Shown here in pieces: positions 1 through 6,611 of a stretch of 10,225 bases of DNA. How positions within the stretch are numbered: the first letter of the stretch is position 1; each line of letters begins with the position of its first letter. A program made the translations under genes and the position numbers. The stretch lies in the NCBI GenBank assembly GCA_945283395.1, contig CALYQH010000024.1, forward strand, positions 1-10,225, read 5' to 3'. The notes beneath the pieces were generated by a model. It saw nothing but the letters and a program-made list of their open reading frames with translations. It was not told the origin of the DNA and did not search any database. The DNA is from an uncultured Ventosimonas sp. (GTDB lineage: Bacteria; Pseudomonadota; Gammaproteobacteria; Pseudomonadales; Pseudomonadaceae).

Positions 1-328
1 TGATATTCCCCTAGCTAAACTAGATGATACACTTGAGCCAAAGACTAATATTCAATTAGGCACCGCTTATCTAGCCCAAGTTTATAGTATCTTCCAAAAT
101 AATCGTATTCTTGCTTCGGCAGCCTATAATGCAGGACCTGCTAGAGTAAAACAATGGCTAAAAGATAGTAATCATTTAGATTTCGATGTATGGATAGAAA
201 CTATTCCCTTTAATGAAACCCGCCAATATGTACAAAATATCCTCTTTTATACAGTTATTTATGGCCATAAACTAAATATTAGTCAACCCCTGATTGAACA
301 TCATGAGATTAGCTTAACGAATGATTAA
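1..328 (+). CDS. slt: Soluble lytic murein transglycosylase, C-terminal end (5' part outside window)
   Basis: This is the last 108 codons of an open frame that enters from the left edge in frame 2 and stops with TAA at 326-328. The family cleaves the glycan strands of peptidoglycan between MurNAc and GlcNAc in the periplasm, leaving 1,6-anhydroMurNAc ends, during wall turnover and recycling. The visible part holds the end of the SLT catalytic domain: an IQLGTAYLAQVY helix, the conserved AAYNAGPARVKQWL stretch that lines the substrate groove, and WIETIPFNETRQYVQNIL, which matches the end of Slt70-type enzymes (E. coli has ESIPFSETRGYVKNVL there). The catalytic glutamate and the N-terminal helical ring lie outside the window. 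The tail after the domain is short. An MltC/EmtA-type enzyme is less likely because of the IPFxETRxYV ending. No convincing terminator follows the stop. Confidence 0.9.
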   Translation, partial: DIPLAKLDDTLEPKTNIQLGTAYLAQVYSIFQNNRILASAAYNAGPARVKQWLKDSNHLDFDVWIETIPFNETRQYVQNILFYTVIYGHKLNISQPLIEHHEISLTND

Positions 329-678
329 CAAAGCTGTTTAACTTTTACTAACCTTGCTAATTAGTAGTATCAGCTTCTTGTGTAAAATTTGGCATTTTTG
401 GAAAACTGTATTTTTTAATTATTTTCTTATTCTCCGCCGAAAGACTAATAGAAACATCTAAAATAGCTATTAATAATATGTTTTCTTCCTCTTTGTTAGC
501 TTTGCTTATGATTAATTAGATGATTAGTTAGCGAAAAACAAACTAATAAACTATGCTAAGGTAGCATATCATTATTACTTCTATTGACGAAATATTAATT
601 AATATGGCTACCTTAGTGCAGTTCTTATCAATCTAGGCTAAAATAACAGAAATATCTCAACTAAATGGAATATACACT
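329..678. other. Intergenic gap between slt and rhlB
   Basis: This 350-base AT-rich gap has no supported gene. Its main content is a palindrome and longer inverted repeat at 552-616, listed separately. A TAAAAT hexamer at 639-644 could be a -10 box for rhlB, but no good -35 lies at the right distance. On the minus strand 357-515 is free of stops but has no start codon. Confidence 0.6.
552..616. repeat. Palindrome plus longer inverted repeat in the rhlB upstream region
   Basis: TATGCTA-AGG-TAGCATA at 552-568 is a perfect 7-base dyad with a 3-base centre. The same left segment (556-569, CTAAGGTAGCATAT) also pairs with 602-616 (ATATGGCTACCTTAG) across 32 bases, with one bulged base. The two pairings exclude each other in RNA. 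It ends 62 bases before the rhlB start. It may be a leader-RNA switch, an operator, or the 3' structure of the slt transcript; there is no T-run that would make it a clear terminator. Confidence 0.6.
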
Positions 679-2067
679 TTGCTCAAAGCATTGAAAAAAT
701 TTTTTAACAAGCAAGCTGATATTACTCAAGTTAAGCAACAACCTGAGTCTCCTTCCCTCCCTACTAAACAGCTAGAAAGCACCAAGACATCAGTAAAGCA
801 AAGACCAACACGCGCCAAGAAACGTAACTTTACCCAACAACCTAAAAAAATAGCGACTAATTGGCAATTGGAAAACTTTTCAGTAGCTCCACAAGAAGGC
901 AAAACACGTTTTCATGATTTCTGCCTTCCTATTACCTTAATGCACGCTATCTCCGATTTAGGCTTTAGCTACTGCACGCCTATTCAGGCTGGCGTTTTAG
1001 ACTATACGCTAAAAGGGTTAGATTGTATTGGAAGAGCTCAAACAGGAACAGGTAAAACCGCTGCTTTTTTAATATCTATTATTGCCCAACTTGATACCAC
1101 ACCGCCACCACTTGAGCGATATATGGGAGAGCCAAGAGCGCTGATTATTGCCCCTACCAGAGAATTAGTTATACAAATAGCTAAAGAAGCAGAAGCGTTA
1201 ACTAAATATAGCCAACTTAATGTTATGAGCTTCGTGGGAGGGATGGATTTTAATAAACAACTAAGGCAATTAGAAACTAAACATTGTGATATTATGGTTG
1301 CAACTCCAGGGCGGCTACTAGATTTTAGTCAACGTGATGAAATCCACTTAGATATGCTAGAAATTTTAGTATTAGATGAAGCAGATCGCATGTTAGACAT
1401 GGGATTTATCCCTCAAGTAAGGCAAATTATTAGGTTAACACCCCCTAAAAAAGAAAGACAAACTCTCTTTTTCTCAGCTACCTTTAGCAATAACGTGATG
1501 GATTTAGCTAAGCAGTGGACTGTCGAACCAGCCACGATTGAAATAGCGCCTGAAACCGTTGCAAGCAAAACTATTGAACAACATATTTATGCAGTATCAA
1601 AAAAAGACAAAATAACGCTATTATATAATCTTATTACTCAGCATCAATGGCCGCGGGTGATAGTTTTTGCTAATAGAAGAGATCAAGTACGAAATGTTGA
1701 GAAGCAATTAAAAAAACAAGGAATTAGCACTGCTCTTCTATCTGGGGAAATAACCCAAAATAAACGTATCCAAACATTGGAAAAATTTCGCTCAGGAAAA
1801 ATAAAAGTTTTAATTGCCACGGATATAGCGGGACGAGGCATTCATATAGATGGCATTAGTCATGTGATTAACTATAATCTTCCAGAAATTCCTGATGATT
1901 ATGTTCATCGTATAGGCCGCACAGGGAGAGCTGGAACTAAAGGAGTCTCAATTAGTCTAATAGATGAAGATGATATTTTTATTTTACCCAATATAGAGGC
2001 ATTACTAGGCCAGAAATTAACAGGTGAAATTCCACCTGCATCACTCTTAACTCCACTACCAGAATAA
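679..2067 (+). CDS. rhlB: DEAD-box ATP-dependent RNA helicase RhlB
   Basis: RhlB unwinds RNA using ATP in the cytoplasm; in gammaproteobacteria it works with RNase E in the degradosome. The order of motifs is complete: F81 and Q103 of the Q motif (GFSYCTPIQ), Walker A AQTGTGKT at 120-127, [19 protein letters not shown] at 233-236, SAT at 266-268, [13 protein letters not shown] and HRIGRTGR at 410-417. Residues 1-75 form a Lys/Gln-rich tail before the helicase core, starting MLKALKKFF, as in Pseudomonas RhlB (MLKALKK); E. coli RhlB lacks a tail of this size. The end, soon after the core, has no long basic extension, which argues against RhlE. The start is TTG at 679: an in-frame TAG at 634-636 leaves no ATG between, and GGA at 667-669 is only a weak ribosome site. 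A small membrane peptide gene follows after 14 bases. Confidence 0.93.
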   Translation: MLKALKKFFNKQADITQVKQQPESPSLPTKQLESTKTSVKQRPTRAKKRNFTQQPKKIATNWQLENFSVAPQEGKTRFHDFCLPITLMHAISDLGFSYCTPIQAGVLDYTLKGLDCIGRAQTGTGKTAAFLISIIAQLDTTPPPLERYMGEPRALIIAPTRELVIQIAKEAEALTKYSQLNVMSFVGGMDFNKQLRQLETKHCDIMVATPGRLLDFSQRDEIHLDMLEILVLDEADRMLDMGFIPQVRQIIRLTPPKKERQTLFFSATFSNNVMDLAKQWTVEPATIEIAPETVASKTIEQHIYAVSKKDKITLLYNLITQHQWPRVIVFANRRDQVRNVEKQLKKQGISTALLSGEITQNKRIQTLEKFRSGKIKVLIATDIAGRGIHIDGISHVINYNLPEIPDDYVHRIGRTGRAGTKGVSISLIDEDDIFILPNIEALLGQKLTGEIPPASLLTPLPE

Positions 2068-2081
2068 TAAGGATATGGATA

Positions 2082-2261
2082 ATGACAACTTTTTCAATTG
2101 TATTAACCTTACTACTGATAGCTTGTTTCTTGTTAGGTTTTGGCTTTCAATTCCGTAAGTATAACTGGGGAATAGCCATTATGTGGCTAGGGGCTACCAT
2201 TATGTTATCTGCCATAGGTTATAAGATATATGATATAACCCACTATATCATTTACTCATAA
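2082..2261 (+). CDS. Small two-helix inner-membrane peptide (59 aa), unknown function
   Basis: I do not recognise this gene. It begins with ATG at 2082, 14 bases after the rhlB stop, with AAGGA at 2069-2073 eight bases ahead, and ends with TAA at 2259-2261. The 59-residue product has two hydrophobic segments, about residues 4-22 (FSIVLTLLLIACFLLGFGF) and 30-46 (GIAIMWLGATIMLSAIG), joined by a short polar and basic turn, QFRKYN. This predicts a hairpin in the inner membrane with the basic turn in the cytoplasm. The good ribosome site, the clean two-helix pattern and the close spacing to rhlB support a real gene read from the same transcript. Whether it has any link to RNA turnover cannot be judged here. 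Confidence 0.7.
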   Translation: MTTFSIVLTLLLIACFLLGFGFQFRKYNWGIAIMWLGATIMLSAIGYKIYDITHYIIYS

Positions 2262-2379
2262 AATTCTTTGGTAGAAAACGATTTAGTCAACCATAATACA
2301 TATAGCTAAATCCATGCTATCGATGACTATTTTATATAATTTAATATGAGTTTTCAGTTAAATAATGCATGACTATTTA

Positions 2380-2411
2380 TATAATGCCTTCATCCAAGGC
2401 CAAGCATTATA
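2380..2411. repeat. Stem-loop between convergent genes (possible weak terminator)
   Basis: TATAATGC at 2380-2387 pairs perfectly with GCATTATA at 2404-2411. An alternative inner stem GCCTT/AAGGC (2386-2390 and 2396-2400) has a 5-base loop. It lies about 120 bases past the small membrane gene. The following bases are not a T-run, so terminator function is only possible. Confidence 0.35.
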
Positions 2412-2444
2412 ATCTTGTTATTAGAATAATGTATTTAAGTTAAA

Positions 2445-2508
2445 TTCTAAATAATGGCTCATATGTTTTTTCTCTATCGATCAAAAAGTAAGGCCATTAT
2501 TTTTAGAA
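2445..2508. repeat. Wide inverted repeat, arms 14 and 16 bases
   Basis: TTCTAAATAATGGC at 2445-2458 pairs with GCCATTATTTTTAGAA at 2493-2508, with two extra T in the right arm and 34 bases between. It lies just beyond the 3' end of the lipoprotein gene. The spacer is too long for a standard intrinsic terminator; a small mobile remnant or a 3' RNA structure are other readings. Confidence 0.4.
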
Positions 2509-2560
2509 TATGCATATTCAATTTACTAGAGATACTTTAGGCACTGGCAGAACCTAATAT

Positions 2561-3049
2561 CTAAGGTAATTTACAACGATCATAATTATCATAGAAAACC
2601 TTAATTAAATTATCATTATAAGCATAATTAATAGCTATCACTGCCGAAGGACTAACATTCTGCTTATCCCACGTAGCATATTGACCGGGCCTTTCTATTG
2701 TAGAATTACCATAAAATTCTTCAATTTTATTTCGCACTATAGCTAAATCATTATCATTTTTAATAACTAACGAAATAGCACAAAGACCTTCTATAGAATT
2801 AATTGTATAAATAATAGAATCAAATTTAACTCCATAATCTATAGGCAAAGTTGCACCAGCAAAATTTTGTTTTTCACTGCCTATTTCTGCTAAACTAGTA
2901 TAATTTCCTATTTGCTCTTTAGTAAGCCCTTTTTGTAAACCAAATAAACCATTCCACGGTCCTGTTTTATAATTTTTTTCTGGTGAATAACTATTACTAC
3001 ACCCTACGATAAATGATAAAACAATGGCAAAAACTATAGTTAAACGCAT
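2561..3049 (-). CDS. Small predicted lipoprotein, unknown function (162 aa)
   Basis: I do not recognise the family. The start is set at ATG 3049-3047, not at the in-frame ATG four codons earlier (3061-3059): that earlier ATG overlaps GGAG at 3059-3056, which is a well placed ribosome site for the inner ATG. The product then opens with a lipoprotein signal, MRLTIVFAIVLSFIVGC, with lipobox I-V-G-C and lipidated Cys17. Serine at +2 suggests outer-membrane sorting. The mature part of about 145 residues has no membrane segment; it begins with a GLFGLQKGLTKEQI stretch, of a kind often found near the front of small secreted proteins, then alternating strand-like segments. Two further cysteines (in EGLCAIS and near the end in YDRCKLP) could form a disulfide. 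Divergent from the MFS gene with a 232-base gap. Base composition is more AT-rich than the suc genes. Confidence 0.75.
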   Translation of the reverse strand: MRLTIVFAIVLSFIVGCSNSYSPEKNYKTGPWNGLFGLQKGLTKEQIGNYTSLAEIGSEKQNFAGATLPIDYGVKFDSIIYTINSIEGLCAISLVIKNDNDLAIVRNKIEEFYGNSTIERPGQYATWDKQNVSPSAVIAINYAYNDNLIKVFYDNYDRCKLP

Positions 3050-3123
3050 ATAAATCTCCATGATATTTTAACTAAAGAGAAATTTTATTTCAGAGGCTAT
3101 TTTAATGTATTTACTAACAAGTT

Positions 3124-3150
3124 ATAAGCCTTTTGTTACGGCTATTTTTT
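3124..3150 (+). terminator. Terminator-like hairpin in the lipoprotein/MFS divergent region
   Basis: ATAAGCC at 3124-3130 pairs with GGCTAT at 3140-3145, with one bulged A and a 9-base loop, and is followed by TTTTTT ending at 3150. It reads on the plus strand, where no gene ends upstream. It could close a short RNA or attenuate the leader of the MFS gene 130 bases on; it may also be chance in AT-rich DNA. Confidence 0.35.
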
Positions 3151-3281
3151 AAAATAACTTATCACGCTATATACACTAATAACAAGTATAGCTTTATTTA
3201 TATGAACCATTAATATTATACTTAAATTGTTATATTATCTCTCTCTAAAATAGTCTTTAATTTTTAGCTTCTATTGTTACT

Positions 3282-4463
3282 ATGCAGGCTACTCAGAAAC
3301 ATTTATCCCATTGGCTTGTACTTTTACTATCTGCAGCAACAGGTGTTTGTGTTGCTAGTAATTATTATGCTCAACCTTTATTACATACTATAAGCCATGA
3401 TTTAGCTATTTCCTCAAGTTCAGTAGGTATTGTTATTACAATAGCTCAACTATCATATGCATTAGGCTTGGTTTTATTAGTGCCTTTAGGGGATTTAGTA
3501 GAGAGACGAAAACTAATTGTCTCAATGTTTTTCGCTTCTATGAGTGGATTGATCATTAGTGCTACAGCGCAAAATATTACATGGTTATTAATAGGTACAT
3601 CTGTGTCTGGCTTCTTTGCTGTAGTAGCACAGATGATAATACCATTTGCCGCAAGCCTAGCTTCACCCTCTGAAAGAGGTCAAGTAGTAGGCACTATTAT
3701 GAGTGGGCTATTATTAGGTATTCTACTAGCAAGAACAGCGGCAGGTATTTGTTCTGACTTAGGAAGCTGGCGAACCATCTACCTAGTTGCAGCTATTACT
3801 TTATTTATTATTAATTTGCTACTTTTAAAAACTTTACCTCGCTCGCCTGCTGGCTTTCAGATGAGCTATCTACGACTGTTAGCTTCAACCTTACGACAAT
3901 TTATTACGTATCCGCGCTTAATTCTCTATGCTTTCTTAGGTGCTTTAAACTTTGCCACTTTTAGCATATTGTGGACTCCTATTGCCTTCGTATTAGCCAA
4001 TAAACCTTATTTTTTTAATGATACAGTTATTGGCTTATTTGGTTTAGCAGGAGCTGCAGGTGCTTTATTCGCACCTTATGTTGGCAAATTAGCAGATAAG
4101 GGAAAAAGTAATTTAGTTATTACCCTAGGGTTTCTACTATTAATAGGCTCTTGGCTTCCACTTTATTTTAGTAAATTTTCTCTTATTTTACTGATAATAG
4201 GTATTGTACTACTAGATCTTGCAGTTCAAACTGCTCATGTCACTTGTATGAATCAAGTCTATCAACTGAATCAGGCCTCAAGAAACCGCCTCAATGCCTG
4301 TTATATGGTTAGTTATTTTATTGGAGGGGCGCTTGGTTCTTTTGGCTCTATGCATATTTTTACTCTATATAATTGGTCAGGAGTAGTTATGGCAGGGACA
4401 TGTACTGCACTACTTGCCCTTATTATTTGGTTAATTTTTTATCCTCAACAGAACAATGTGTAA
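3282..4463 (+). CDS. MFS transporter, DHA1-like efflux type
   Basis: An inner-membrane secondary transporter of 393 residues, the usual length for a 12-helix major facilitator protein, probably exporting a small molecule by proton exchange; the substrate cannot be read from sequence. Helix 1 covers about residues 11-31 and ends in the conserved SNYYAQPLL. Helix 2 is followed by the cytoplasmic loop motif A, GDLVERRKL at 70-78, and a weaker copy, GKLADKGK at 268-275, sits at the matching place in the second half. The segment LLARTAAGICSDLGSWRTIY between helices 5 and 6 is typical of bacterial DHA1 members annotated simply as MFS transporter. ATG at 3282 is the only reasonable start, since an in-frame TAA lies at 3258-3260, yet no Shine-Dalgarno sequence precedes it, so translation may be weak. 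It stands alone and ends before a GCTAGC hairpin terminator. Confidence 0.9.
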   Translation: MQATQKHLSHWLVLLLSAATGVCVASNYYAQPLLHTISHDLAISSSSVGIVITIAQLSYALGLVLLVPLGDLVERRKLIVSMFFASMSGLIISATAQNITWLLIGTSVSGFFAVVAQMIIPFAASLASPSERGQVVGTIMSGLLLGILLARTAAGICSDLGSWRTIYLVAAITLFIINLLLLKTLPRSPAGFQMSYLRLLASTLRQFITYPRLILYAFLGALNFATFSILWTPIAFVLANKPYFFNDTVIGLFGLAGAAGALFAPYVGKLADKGKSNLVITLGFLLLIGSWLPLYFSKFSLILLIIGIVLLDLAVQTAHVTCMNQVYQLNQASRNRLNACYMVSYFIGGALGSFGSMHIFTLYNWSGVVMAGTCTALLALIIWLIFYPQQNNV

Positions 4464-4560
4464 AAAATAAATAACCTTTGTTTGATCAGACTAGGATATG
4501 CTTATTTGCTAAACAAATGCATTGGTTCGTTTATGGTACAAAAAGCTAAAATATTAGAGT

Positions 4561-4585
4561 GCTAGCAACTAGCTAGCCCCTTTTT
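4561..4585 (+). terminator. Intrinsic terminator after the MFS gene
   Basis: GCTAGC at 4561-4566 and 4572-4577 form a perfect 6-base stem around the loop AACTA. After CCC comes TTTTT at 4581-4585. It lies 97 bases beyond the MFS stop and before the end of the convergent rhodanese gene, so it should stop plus-strand transcription. On the minus strand no T-run follows the stem. Confidence 0.6.
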
Positions 4586-4628
4586 CTATTTCAGTTATAA
4601 CACACGTTACTCAAATATAGTCAGTTAA

Positions 4629-5291
4629 TTATTTGTTAGGTTGATTATCACCTTTTACTTCGCTACCTTCAAATGCTAGCCTAGGATCATTGACAGAAAC
4701 GAGATCTGCTAACTCATAGACATTATGATAACCATAGCCATATAAATTAATAAAAGTTGGTATATTGAGGGCTAAAGTTATATTATTTTGATAAGTAGGT
4801 TTTCCATTTAGATCTTTTGGAGTTACTGCCATCTTACTAGCAAAATTTTGTTGGTCGTCTATAAAATTATTATTGCAATAAATAAGAATAGTGGTATTTT
4901 TATCTGGAATTATCTTGTACAAGCTAATTTGATTATAATCTGCAAAATTTAAATGGAGAGCTCCCTTAAGATGCTTTCTATCAAACATTTCTTTTGATCT
5001 TGAATCTAAAATAATGGTATTAGGTTCTTTAGCCTTGGCTAAAAATTCATTTACGGGAATAAGTCTTTTAGCCCTGTAATCCTCAACTTTTTTGGCTAAC
5101 TTCATAAAACTATCAAAATCAATTTTACTTGTCAGTGATTTATCTTGAGCTACAAAATAATTCGCCAAGCGTTTGACTTCACCACTATCAGCTTTATTAT
5201 TTGTTTCAGCTACAGCAGTTGCTGACAATGTGCTAAATAATACCCAACTAGCTGAAAGAAAATGGCTTTTGATTAGATTAATCTTTTTCAT
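4629..5291 (-). CDS. Exported rhodanese-like domain protein
   Basis: A periplasmic protein of 220 residues with one rhodanese fold. The start is ATG 5291-5289, preceded by GAAGAG at 5304-5299 with 7-base spacing; a longer reading from GTG at 5306 is possible but its start overlaps that site. Residues 1-28 form a signal peptide (basic MKKINLIKSH, hydrophobic core, cleavage after ATAVA28). The rhodanese part runs from about residue 76 to 205: IILDSRSKEMFDRKHLKGALHL holds the conserved D96 and the F/H-x-x-G-A motif, and ILIYCN places the active-site cysteine at C139. The loop after it, CNNNFID, lacks the arginine of classic thiosulfate sulfurtransferases. The ending LNIPTFINLYGYGYHNVYEL is the usual last helix and strand. 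The substrate is unknown; sulfur transfer or a redox role in the periplasm is possible. Monocistronic, with long gaps on both sides. Confidence 0.85.
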   Translation of the reverse strand: MKKINLIKSHFLSASWVLFSTLSATAVAETNNKADSGEVKRLANYFVAQDKSLTSKIDFDSFMKLAKKVEDYRAKRLIPVNEFLAKAKEPNTIILDSRSKEMFDRKHLKGALHLNFADYNQISLYKIIPDKNTTILIYCNNNFIDDQQNFASKMAVTPKDLNGKPTYQNNITLALNIPTFINLYGYGYHNVYELADLVSVNDPRLAFEGSEVKGDNQPNK

Positions 5292-5452
5292 ATTTGAGCT
5301 CTTCACTATTAAACTTTTCCAATAACAATATACATCTTTTGAACGGCTATCTAGCTTTTAAATTACCTTTTCATAAGAATTATTAATTTCTCTTTTAGAT
5401 TAAAATAATTTCTCGCCAAAAATCTAGTTAAGATTATGATTACCAAATAGAC

Positions 5453-5492
5453 AACTTAGTTACAAGATTATAATTTGAGCTGTAACCAAGTT
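5453..5492. repeat. 12-base inverted repeat, 16-base spacer
   Basis: AACTTAGTTACA at 5453-5464 pairs with TGTAACCAAGTT at 5481-5492 with one mismatch. As minus-strand RNA the mismatch becomes a G-U pair, giving a 12-pair stem, so the structure fits a minus-strand transcript best, for instance the leader of the rhodanese gene about 160 bases downstream. No T-run follows on either strand. Confidence 0.5.
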
Positions 5493-5626
5493 CAACAAAA
5501 AATTAAATATTTTCAAACAGATAGAGTAATTCCTAGTAAAGATACAATATCCTTAATAGGTAGTTATAAAAGGTAATAAGTAGCATTATTTTAAATGGTA
5601 ACTAATAAAACAAGCTCATTCCAATT

Positions 5627-5657
5627 GCTAATGTAATCCTATTAATTATTACATAGC
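5627..5657. repeat. Stem-loop just beyond the suc operon terminator
   Basis: GCTA-A-TGTAAT at 5627-5637 pairs with ATTACATAGC at 5648-5657, a 10-pair stem with one bulged A and a 10-base loop. Read on the minus strand it comes right after the suc terminator; it has no T-run. A back-up 3' structure or an unrelated small RNA are both possible. Confidence 0.35.
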
Positions 5658-5660
5658 TGC

Positions 5661-5693
5661 AAAATAAAAGACCAAACTATAAAGCTTGGTCTT
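5661..5693 (-). terminator. Intrinsic terminator of the suc operon
   Basis: On the minus strand AAGACCAA (5693-5686) pairs perfectly with TTGGTCTT (5675-5668) around a 10-base loop, and is followed at once by TTTATTTT (5667-5661 region). It lies 35 bases past the sucD stop, at the proper distance and direction to end the sucB-lpd-sucC-sucD transcript. Confidence 0.85.
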
Positions 5694-5727
5694 AATTTAT
5701 AAAATAACTAATAAAAGTAAACAATAT

Positions 5728-6609
5728 TTATTTCATTTTCCAACCAGTTACTTCTGCTAAAGCTTTACCAATATCAGCTAGTGACCGTACTGTTTTTACA
5801 CCTGCATCTTCTAGCGCTGCAAACTTTTCAACTGCCGTGCCCTTTCCTCCAGAAATGATAGCACCCGCATGCCCCATACGCTTTCCAGCTGGCGCAGTTA
5901 CTCCGGCGATATAAGAAACAACTGGTTTGTTAACATTAGCTTTAATATAAGCCGCTGCCTCTTCTTCAGCATTACCACCAATTTCTCCTATCATGACAAT
6001 AGCTTCTGTTTTTGGATCGACCTGAAATAATTTTAACATATCAATAAAACTAGAACCAGGAATAGGGTCGCCACCAATACCAACACAAGTAGATTGTCCA
6101 AAACCTGCATCCGTAGTTTGTTTTACTGCTTCATAAGTTAATGTCCCAGAACGAGATATAATACCTACTTTACCAGGTAAATGAATATGCCCTGGTTGAA
6201 TACCTATTTTACATTCCCCTGGAGTAATAACACCAGGGCAATTAGGGCCAATTAAGCGTACCCCTAATTCATCACATTTTACTTTAGCGTCTAACATATC
6301 AAGAGTAGGTATACCTTCTGTAATACAAACAATTAGCTTAATACCACCAAAGGCCGCTTCTAAAATAGAATCCTTACAAAAAGGGGCTGGCACATAAATA
6401 ACCGAAGCATCAGCATCTGTTGCAGCTACTGCTTCTTTTACAGTATTAAATACAGGTAAATCTAAGTGCTTGCTTCCCCCCTTACCGGGTGTGACTCCAC
6501 CAACCATTTTAGTCCCATACGCAATAGCCTGCTCTGAGTGGAAGGTACCTTGACTACCAGTAAAACCTTGGCAAATAACTTTAGTTTTTTTATTTATTAA
6601 AATGCTCAT
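5728..6609 (-). CDS. sucD: Succinyl-CoA synthetase alpha subunit
   Basis: SucD with SucC converts succinyl-CoA, phosphate and ADP to succinate, CoA and ATP (reversible) in the TCA cycle, in the cytoplasm. The 293-residue product matches the family length. Seen in order: the N-terminal CoA-binding Rossmann domain ([19 protein letters not shown], residues 11-29; [10 protein letters not shown], 37-45; VPAPFC; CITEGIP), the middle stretch [13 protein letters not shown] at 118-130, [12 protein letters not shown] at 149-160, GIGGDPIPG at 177-185, and the ligase domain ending with the phosphohistidine H247 in [17 protein letters not shown] (H246 in E. coli numbering). The start ATG lies 2 bases after the sucC stop, and GGAGG inside the last codons of sucC is its ribosome site, so the two subunits are translationally coupled. 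The terminator at 5661-5693 follows. Confidence 0.98.
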   Translation of the reverse strand: MSILINKKTKVICQGFTGSQGTFHSEQAIAYGTKMVGGVTPGKGGSKHLDLPVFNTVKEAVAATDADASVIYVPAPFCKDSILEAAFGGIKLIVCITEGIPTLDMLDAKVKCDELGVRLIGPNCPGVITPGECKIGIQPGHIHLPGKVGIISRSGTLTYEAVKQTTDAGFGQSTCVGIGGDPIPGSSFIDMLKLFQVDPKTEAIVMIGEIGGNAEEEAAAYIKANVNKPVVSYIAGVTAPAGKRMGHAGAIISGGKGTAVEKFAALEDAGVKTVRSLADIGKALAEVTGWKMK

Positions 6610-6611
6610 TA

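Larger units (their letters stand above)
2262..2560. other. Intergenic gap between convergent genes
   Basis: This 299-base very AT-rich gap separates the plus-strand membrane peptide gene from the minus-strand lipoprotein gene. It holds no supported gene. Seen are a stem-loop at 2380-2411, a wide inverted repeat at 2445-2508, and an imperfect direct repeat ATGACTATTT(T)ATATAAT at 2323-2340 and 2369-2385. Either stem-loop could end transcription from one or both sides, but neither has the textbook stem plus T-run. Confidence 0.5.
5292..5727. other. Long intergenic gap upstream of the rhodanese gene and downstream of sucD
   Basis: This 436-base AT-rich gap has no supported protein gene on either strand. 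It contains the inverted repeat at 5453-5492, a stem-loop at 5627-5657, and the suc operon terminator at 5661-5693. The promoter of the rhodanese gene must lie in the part nearest 5292, but TATAAT-like strings are too common here to choose one. Confidence 0.6.

Noticed and set aside
357..515. Stop-free minus-strand frame of 52 codons ending ...KMPNFTQEADTTN
   Set aside because: It has no ATG, GTG or TTG start and no ribosome site. A frame of this length can occur by chance in the gap; a decayed gene end is possible but not supported.
2323..2385. Direct repeat ATGACTATTT(T)ATATAAT as a possible iteron or array
   Set aside because: Only two imperfect copies in very AT-rich DNA; no third copy or regular spacing.
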